Source of the DNA: Microbulbifer litoralis
GTDB lineage: Bacteria; Pseudomonadota; Gammaproteobacteria; Pseudomonadales; Cellvibrionaceae
Length of the DNA: 64,000 nucleotides
Direction of reading: 5' to 3'
NCBI RefSeq assembly: GCF_023634065.1
Contig: NZ_JALKCV010000002.1
Span: 372,001-436,000, forward strand
The notes under the pieces were generated by a model. The model was given only the letters and a program-made list of their open reading frames with translations, was not told the origin of the DNA and made no database searches. The stretch's first letter is position 1; each line of letters begins with the position of its first letter. This document shows, piece after piece, positions 58,182-64,000 of this stretch. A program made the position numbers and the translations under genes.

Positions 58182-59645
58182 ATGCTGGACCTGAAAAATA
58201 CCTCGCTACTGCGCACCCAGTCCTACGTCGACGGCCAGTGGATAGATGCCGACTCGGGCAACACCTTCGATATCACCAACCCGGCCACCGGCGAAGTGAT
58301 CGCCAGCATCGCCGACCTGGGCGCCGATGAAACCCGCCGCGCCATCGAGGCCGCGGACAAGGCCTGGCCCGCCTGGCGCGACAAGACCGTCAAGGAACGC
58401 GCCAAGATACTGCGCCGCTGGTACGACCTGATTATCGACAATGTCGACGATCTGGCGAAAATCCTCACCGTCGAACAGGGCAAGCCATTGAAGGAGTCGC
58501 AGACCGAGATTGTCTACGGCGCCAACTACATCGAGTGGTTCAGCGAAGAGGCCAAGCGCGTCTACGGCGATGTGATTGCGCCGCCGTCCAACGACAAGCG
58601 CATCGTCGTGATCAAGCAATCCGTCGGCGTCACCTGTTCCGTCACACCGTGGAATTTTCCCAGCGCCATGATCGCGCGCAAGATGGCGCCGGCACTGGCC
58701 GCCGGCTGCCCGTTCGTCGCCAAGCCCGCTTCCGATACGCCGCTGTCGGCCCTGGCCCTGGCGGTGCTCGCGGACGAGGCCGGAATTCCCGCCGGTGTTT
58801 TCAATGTCGTGGCCGGCAAGAGCTCGCGCGAAATCGGCAACGAGATGACCGCCAACCCGCTGGTGCGCAAATTCACCTTTACCGGCTCGACCGCGGTGGG
58901 CAAGAAGCTGATGGCCCAGTGCGCCGAGACCATCAAGAAAACCTCGATGGAACTGGGTGGCAACGCGCCGTTTATCGTCTTCGACGACGCGGACCTCGAC
59001 GAGGCCGTCAAGGGCGCCATCATCTGCAAGTACCGCAACGCCGGCCAGACCTGCGTCTGCGCCAACCGTATTTTCGTGCAGGAAGGCGTCTACGATGCCT
59101 TCGCGCAGAAATTCACTACCGCTGTCGAAGCACTGAAAATGGGCAACGGTGTGGAAGAGGGCGTTGAAGTCGGACCGCTGATCAACAGCCAGGCGGTGGA
59201 GGATGTCAAGGCGCTGGTGGACGACGCACTGGCCAAAGGCGCCAGGGAAAAAGTCAGCGGCGGTCCCAGCGAGCTGGGCGACTGTTTCTATGCGCCGACG
59301 GTACTGACCGACGTCAACGAAGAAATGAAACTCTTCAAGGAGGAAATCTTCGGCCCGGTCGCGCCCCTGTACAAATTCTCCAGCGAAGACGAAGTCATCG
59401 CCATGGCCAACGACACCGAGTTCGGCCTCGCCTCCTATTTCTACTCCCGCGATGTCGGCCGTATCTGGCGCGTCAGTGAAGGCCTGGAATACGGCATGGT
59501 CGGCGTCAACGAAGGGATCGTCTCCAATGAAATGGCACCGTTTGGCGGCGTCAAACAGTCCGGCATCGGTCGTGAGGGGTCCAGGTATGGCCTCGACGAT
59601 TACCTGGAAATCAAATACCTGTGCATGGGTGGGATTGATCAATGA
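58182..59645 (+). CDS. gabD: Succinate-semialdehyde dehydrogenase
   Basis: This 487-residue aldehyde dehydrogenase oxidises succinate semialdehyde in GABA degradation. The general base Glu lies in MELGGNAPFIVFDDADLD and the catalytic Cys in NAGQTCVCANRIFVQ. The region TPWNFPSAMIARKMAPALAAG is typical of GabD. The ribosome site is AAAAGGAG. No gabT is adjacent; a role on glutarate semialdehyde is possible. Confidence 0.92.
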   Translation: MLDLKNTSLLRTQSYVDGQWIDADSGNTFDITNPATGEVIASIADLGADETRRAIEAADKAWPAWRDKTVKERAKILRRWYDLIIDNVDDLAKILTVEQGKPLKESQTEIVYGANYIEWFSEEAKRVYGDVIAPPSNDKRIVVIKQSVGVTCSVTPWNFPSAMIARKMAPALAAGCPFVAKPASDTPLSALALAVLADEAGIPAGVFNVVAGKSSREIGNEMTANPLVRKFTFTGSTAVGKKLMAQCAETIKKTSMELGGNAPFIVFDDADLDEAVKGAIICKYRNAGQTCVCANRIFVQEGVYDAFAQKFTTAVEALKMGNGVEEGVEVGPLINSQAVEDVKALVDDALAKGAREKVSGGPSELGDCFYAPTVLTDVNEEMKLFKEEIFGPVAPLYKFSSEDEVIAMANDTEFGLASYFYSRDVGRIWRVSEGLEYGMVGVNEGIVSNEMAPFGGVKQSGIGREGSRYGLDDYLEIKYLCMGGIDQ

Positions 59646-59684
59646 TGTGTTTCGCTTTCACGGCGCCTTGATTCCCGGTCATCG

Positions 59685-60380
59685 ATGCTTGTCGAACCCA
59701 TTGCCACCGTCCATTCCTGCTTCGGCGAAAAATTCGGCGTGCCGCGCCAGCCGCTGCTGGCCGATGCCAGCCGCGCCGCCATCGAATTGCTGCCGCCACT
59801 GGACACCGCCGATGCGGTGGCCGGGTTGGAGGAAAATACCCATCTCTGGGTGGTGTTCCAGTTTCACCAGGTCGCCGGCCAGTGGTCGGCGAAGGTGCGG
59901 CCGCCGCGGCTGGGCGGTAACAGGAAGCTCGGTGTGCTCGCCACCCGCTCGCCATTCCGGCCCAACAATATCGGCCTGTCGGTGGTGCGGCTGATCGAAG
60001 TGCGCACCGGGCCCAAGGTGGAGTTGGTTGTCGGCGGGGCGGATCTCGTGGACGGCACGCCGGTGCTGGATATCAAACCCTATATTCCCTACGCCGATGC
60101 GCTGCCCGACGCGCACAGCACTTTTGCCGACGCCTCGCCGGCACCGCTGCCGGTATCGATGCCCGATGCTGTACGCGATCGGGCTGCCGCCTACCGCGAC
60201 GACTGGGGCACGGACCTGCCGCGACTGATCGAGCAGGTGCTGGCCCAGGACCCCAAACCCGCTTACCAGAAACCGGATCCGGCGCGGATCTACGGCATGC
60301 AGTTGTGCGGTTTTGATCTGCGCTGGCGCTATGTTGACGGCGGGATCGAGGTCGTCGACCTGACAAGCCCGCAGAACTGA
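59685..60380 (+). CDS. trmO: tRNA m6t6A37 methyltransferase TrmO
   Basis: This 231-residue SAM-dependent enzyme methylates N6-threonylcarbamoyladenosine in tRNA. The beta-barrel VirR/YaeB domain is clear: IATVHSCFGEKFGVPRQP, LWVVFQFHQ, GVLATRSPFRPNNIGLSVVRL and LDIKPYIPYAD. The C-terminal domain has DPARIYGMQLCGFDLRW. Length matches E. coli TrmO. Confidence 0.95.
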   Translation: MLVEPIATVHSCFGEKFGVPRQPLLADASRAAIELLPPLDTADAVAGLEENTHLWVVFQFHQVAGQWSAKVRPPRLGGNRKLGVLATRSPFRPNNIGLSVVRLIEVRTGPKVELVVGGADLVDGTPVLDIKPYIPYADALPDAHSTFADASPAPLPVSMPDAVRDRAAAYRDDWGTDLPRLIEQVLAQDPKPAYQKPDPARIYGMQLCGFDLRWRYVDGGIEVVDLTSPQN

Positions 60381-60563
60381 GTTCCGCCATCGCAGCGTCA
60401 AATTTCTGCCGTCAAATTGTCACTTCCCCCCGCTTCAATAACCTGTCAGTCCGGTGCCGTGATGGCCGATTCGGTTGGTCGCTATTGCCGAGATTCGCGT
60501 GTGCCAACAGCATTCATTGTGTAGTCCGTAAAAATTCCCGATCCCGATAATGGAACAGGACAA

Positions 60564-62609
60564 ATGACAGGTAGCAACAATATCGATTGGCGCTGGATCC
60601 TATTGGCATTGCTGATCGCCGCGGCCCTTGTCGGCTGTGGATCCGACTCGGACAACGGCATTGCAGCGGATACACAACCGCCCAGTGCCGGTGAACTGCC
60701 GGGGAATGAAGAGGAACCGGGGGAAGAGCCGCCCGCGGAAGAAGAAACCGGGCAAGAAGGCGTGCCAGAGTTCCGCATCGGCCTGCTGCCCGATACCCAG
60801 GGCGGTACCGACGGCGAGGGACAGGCGCACGTGGCCTTGCACCCGATGCGCGAAGTACTCGAACACCAGCAGTCCGCCGGTGTGGATATGGTGATCGCAC
60901 TGGGGGACCTGACCGATCACGGGTCGGCCCTGGAATTCAACGAGTGGCGCTCGGTAGCGGAGGACTATGCGGAACTGGGCATCGAGTTCCTGCCGGTGAT
61001 GGGCAACCACGAAAGCAGCTACGCCTACACCGTCGAGTGGATCGATACCATGCGGGATTTTATTCCCGCGGACGCCGTGCATATGCCCGGCTATGAATGG
61101 GTCAATTACTATGTGGTGCGCGAGAATGTGCTGGTGATCGGCCTCGCCTACTACAACCTGCCCATCGCCTTCGAGTGGATCAAGCAGGTGGTCTATGAAA
61201 AGCGCGACCAGGTGTTTCATATCGTCGTCGCCAGCCACGATGGCCTGATCGGTGCCAAGTACGGCCAGACCCGCGAGCAGATCGTCGAGGGCACCAAGGC
61301 GGACAACTGGGTTTACCAGATCCAGCCACAGATTCGGGAATTCCTCGCCGATAACGATGTCATCTATGTGCAGGGCCACGAGCACCAGTACCAGCGCTCG
61401 CTGATCTCTGCCAGGACGGCGCTGCAGACACTGCCATCGGGGTCCACCCCGTCGGGCGGGAATTATCGTATGCCCGCCTATACCCAGATCATGGCCGGCA
61501 ACGCCTCCTACAAGGGCTATGAGTTCCGCTACGGCGAGCGGGATCTGGTGCAGATGATCGTATCGCAGAAGAACGCCACGCTGGAAAACGGCTCAGAGTC
61601 CTTCGACGTCAATTCCTCTATCCTGGCTTTCCGCGGCCCGCGGGTGGATTACGCTTCCTACTTTGCGCCACACACTGCGAAAAGCAATGACGAGGCTGAA
61701 GCTTTCAGCGCGGAGTGGAAACTGCTGGATAAATTCTCGCGCACCGGCAACCGCTGCGAGCGGCTCGTCTATCCCGACTCGATTCCCGACGACACCCGCT
61801 CGGCCCTGGTGTTGCAGCCGGAATATCGCACCGACGCCTGCCTGGCGCCGAACGGCGGCGAGGCGCAGTTGTCAGGCGGCCGCAACCGCACCTTCAACCG
61901 CACCGATACCCGTACCCGGGATATGGAGTACAGCCCCGGCTTGACCCGCGCGGAATCCCTCAACGACCTGGCGCGACTGGCTTACCAATGGCTGTTCCAG
62001 TATCACGAGAACTGGACGCCGAACCTGAACAGCCCGCAGCGCGCGGTACCGGACGCCGACAGCGATACGCTCATCATTCCGGAAACCACCATCGACCTGA
62101 AGGAACACGTCACCCTGAGCTGGCTGCCGGGCAACGGCGACACGCTGTCCGATATCCTGATCGTCAGCGGCACCCAGAACCAGACCGGTGTCTACCAGGA
62201 TGACTACGGCGCGCCGAAGGATATTGAAACGGATTCCGGGCTCGCCACAAGCCGCACCGACGGCGGCGCCAAGCCCCCGGTCGCGTTGCCGGACACGGCG
62301 ACAAAATCCTGGGATATCGGCGATGCGGTGGCCGATCCCTATGTGTTGTCTTTTACCGGCCGGGAAGAGGTCGGCGGCCCCGCGATACTGGCGACCAGGG
62401 ACGCCGGCGCCTGGCGTGCGCTGGCGCCGGAGGCGTGCCTGGTGCAGGCCCCCTGGCAGGACAGTTACCTGGATACGATGCCTGAACGCACGGCCGGCTG
62501 TGAGGACCGGCCGCTGGTGGGGTTCGATCCGTTACAACCAAACCACTGGTGGGCGATTCTGCAGAGGGATGTGGAGGTGGCCTTGATTGAGCGCGAAAGC
62601 CTGAATTGA
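60564..62609 (+). CDS. Lipoprotein metallophosphoesterase
   Basis: This 681-residue exported lipoprotein has the lipobox LLIAAALVGC, a Pro/Glu-rich linker (about 45-70) and a calcineurin-type phosphoesterase domain. Motifs are IGLLPDTQGG, VIALGDLTDHG, VMGNHESSY, VVASHDGLIG and VQGHEHQYQ, a full set of metal ligands. The C-terminal 300 residues are unassigned but rich in beta strands, with an SGTQNQTG segment. The substrate is unknown; it may be a nucleotide or phosphoester scavenging enzyme at the outer membrane. Confidence 0.85.
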   Translation: MTGSNNIDWRWILLALLIAAALVGCGSDSDNGIAADTQPPSAGELPGNEEEPGEEPPAEEETGQEGVPEFRIGLLPDTQGGTDGEGQAHVALHPMREVLEHQQSAGVDMVIALGDLTDHGSALEFNEWRSVAEDYAELGIEFLPVMGNHESSYAYTVEWIDTMRDFIPADAVHMPGYEWVNYYVVRENVLVIGLAYYNLPIAFEWIKQVVYEKRDQVFHIVVASHDGLIGAKYGQTREQIVEGTKADNWVYQIQPQIREFLADNDVIYVQGHEHQYQRSLISARTALQTLPSGSTPSGGNYRMPAYTQIMAGNASYKGYEFRYGERDLVQMIVSQKNATLENGSESFDVNSSILAFRGPRVDYASYFAPHTAKSNDEAEAFSAEWKLLDKFSRTGNRCERLVYPDSIPDDTRSALVLQPEYRTDACLAPNGGEAQLSGGRNRTFNRTDTRTRDMEYSPGLTRAESLNDLARLAYQWLFQYHENWTPNLNSPQRAVPDADSDTLIIPETTIDLKEHVTLSWLPGNGDTLSDILIVSGTQNQTGVYQDDYGAPKDIETDSGLATSRTDGGAKPPVALPDTATKSWDIGDAVADPYVLSFTGREEVGGPAILATRDAGAWRALAPEACLVQAPWQDSYLDTMPERTAGCEDRPLVGFDPLQPNHWWAILQRDVEVALIERESLN

Positions 62610-62794
62610 TGAATCCGGGAACCCTGTGGCTGGCGAAGCTCCCCTACGCCTGAAAGCGGATCGTCGCTCGTGTCGGCGCAATTGTCGCACCGGTGTTTGC
62701 AGGCGGAGAGGGAATCCGCTTGAATGGCATTGTCGTATAAAAAATGCGCCGGTGCGGAAACGCAGCAAAACCGGCTCTTATCCGGGGAAGGCCA

Positions 62795-64000
62795 GTGTTC
62801 AATCCTTGCAATGTCGCAAAACTCATTGCCGCTGTCATGCTGCTGGCCGCTGCCCTGGCTGTCTCCGCCCAGGACAGCGCCAGCGGCGATCATGTCCGCG
62901 TACGTTGGCTGGCGCCGGATTCCTTTGCCGCCGGCGAAACCGAAACCGTCGGCTTCTATTTTGAAGTGGATCCCGAATGGCATGTCTACTGGCGCAATGC
63001 CGGTGATTCCGGCGCCGCGCCGCGTTTTGATATCGCTGCGGACGAGGCCGAGGTCGGCGGCATACAGTGGCCCTTCCCGACGCGGCTGCCGATCGAGCAC
63101 CTGACCAATCTCGGCTATCACGGCAACGTCGCCTACCTGTTCGATGTAACACCCGCCGACGGCGCCGACAGCCTGTCCCTGGATGTGAACCTGGAATGGC
63201 TGGTGTGCCGGATAAACTGCATCCCCGGCTTTGGCAGTATGAACCTGGAGCGCCACGTGGGGCCCAGCGCCAACTGGAGCGCCGGGGACCGCAGCCTGCG
63301 GGACCGGTTCGCGCGACGCATTCCGGCAGCGGCAGCCGCCAGTCCCTGGCAGGTGGTCTCCCTGTCCGAAGCCGGCGGCGACAGAATCCGCCTGACCCTG
63401 GAGGGAACGGGTGAAGCGCCGCAGGTGTTCCCCCTGGACGGGGAACTGTTGACCGCGAAAGAACCGGCACTGCGCAGCGACGGCGGGCGGCTGCACTACA
63501 CCTTTGAACGCGTGCCGGGCGCGCCGCGGCCCGAGGGCAGCGGTTTCGTCGTCAGCGATGGTGAGCGCGCCTGGCAGTTCGACGATATCCCGTTCACCGC
63601 CGCGGCGGTCGCCCCCGAGGCGCAAGCGACGAGCCTGTGGTGGCTGCTGCTGGCCGCCTTTGCCGGCGGCGCCATACTGAACCTGATGCCCTGCGTGTTC
63701 CCGGTGCTGTCGATCAAGCTGTTCGGGCTGATCAGTGCCCGCACCGGCACCGCCGGGCGGTTGCGCGAGGGGCTGGTCTACAGCGCCGGGGTACTGGTGA
63801 CCTTTGCCGCGCTCGGCGGCCTGCTGCTGGCCCTGCGCACCGGCGGCGCCGCGGTGGGCTGGGGCTTCCAGCTGCAATCCGCGCCGGTGGTGCTGGCGCT
63901 GGTACTGCTGTTCTGGCTGATGGCGCTGTCGTTCAGCGGTGTGTTCGAGTTCGGCCACCGGCTGATGAACCTGGCGGGCCACAGCCGTGGCGGCTCCTTT
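62795..64000 (+). CDS. DsbD/ScsB-like thiol:disulfide interchange protein (partial)
   Basis: A frame from GTG 62795 stays open to the window end (402 residues). The start follows GGGGAAGG and gives the signal peptide KLIAAVMLLAAALAVSAQ. A periplasmic domain with WLVCRINCIPG and a membrane domain beginning at about 285 follow; the latter has the DsbD signature LNLMPCVFPVLSIKLFG. It moves electrons from the cytoplasm to periplasmic thiols. The wider N-terminal domain (DUF3327-like or ScsB type) suggests the ScsB branch. The C-terminal thioredoxin domain would lie beyond the window. Confidence 0.88.
   Translation, partial: MFNPCNVAKLIAAVMLLAAALAVSAQDSASGDHVRVRWLAPDSFAAGETETVGFYFEVDPEWHVYWRNAGDSGAAPRFDIAADEAEVGGIQWPFPTRLPIEHLTNLGYHGNVAYLFDVTPADGADSLSLDVNLEWLVCRINCIPGFGSMNLERHVGPSANWSAGDRSLRDRFARRIPAAAAASPWQVVSLSEAGGDRIRLTLEGTGEAPQVFPLDGELLTAKEPALRSDGGRLHYTFERVPGAPRPEGSGFVVSDGERAWQFDDIPFTAAAVAPEAQATSLWWLLLAAFAGGAILNLMPCVFPVLSIKLFGLISARTGTAGRLREGLVYSAGVLVTFAALGGLLLALRTGGAAVGWGFQLQSAPVVLALVLLFWLMALSFSGVFEFGHRLMNLAGHSRGGSF

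Overview
The window reads as chromosomal DNA of a G+C-rich gammaproteobacterium. The conserved run iscRSUA-hscBA-fdx-iscX-ndk-rlmN-pilW-rodZ-ispG-hisS-yfgM-bamB-der, together with DUF3549, YqcC and NhaC proteins and a marine-type sulfatase, suggests a marine member of the Cellvibrionales, perhaps close to Microbulbifer. That placement is an inference from gene content and order; no database search was possible. No rRNA, tRNA, prophage, complete insertion sequence or CRISPR array was seen.

Layout. 1-2.9 kb: a small PstS-like periplasmic protein followed by a membrane diguanylate cyclase, then a DUF2007 protein. 2.9-9 kb: an RmlD-like reductase, argS and a VOC protein on the minus strand; exonuclease I (sbcB) and aspartate carbamoyltransferase (pyrB) on the plus strand. 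9-12 kb: an nfeD-slipin-marC membrane cluster. 12-19.2 kb is the accessory part: a winged-helix regulator and membrane serine hydrolase, a C-terminal fragment of pgi, a frameshifted sulfatase, a C-terminal fragment of marC, then intact pgi. The arrangement marC / insert / pgi-end / insert / marC-end / pgi looks like single-crossover integration of a circular DNA at a convergent marC-pgi junction. 19.4-26.8 kb: a small lipoprotein, DUF3549, an NhaC antiporter, a PlsC-type acyltransferase, DinG and YqcC. 27-30.3 kb: a three-gene set of retropepsin-like protease, inactive transglutaminase with 7 membrane helices, and RimK-like ATP-grasp ligase. 30.4-39.8 kb: a TonB-dependent receptor, a fatty-acid desaturase, a likely sigma54-controlled small RNA, a PAS histidine kinase with a degenerate receiver, and a MASE1-PAS-GGDEF-EAL protein. 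39.8-58 kb: suhB, trmJ and the long iron-sulfur / RNA modification / cell shape / isoprenoid / outer-membrane assembly run. 58-64 kb: gabD, trmO, a lipoprotein phosphoesterase and a DsbD-like gene cut by the window edge.

How the genes work together. iscR to iscX form a full Fe-S assembly system, probably autoregulated through two adjacent IscR-type boxes. Users of such clusters lie close by (rlmN, ispG, dinG). Two c-di-GMP proteins and one kinase give a signalling component. BamB, RodZ, PilW and YfgM cover envelope assembly.

Non-coding structure is the most unusual part of the window. There are five arrays of the heptamer GGGACTC between genes. There is a roughly 111-bp palindromic element in two intact copies whose inner arms differ between copies yet stay complementary within each copy. 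There is also a 124-nt candidate RNA running from a textbook -24/-12 promoter to a strong terminator.
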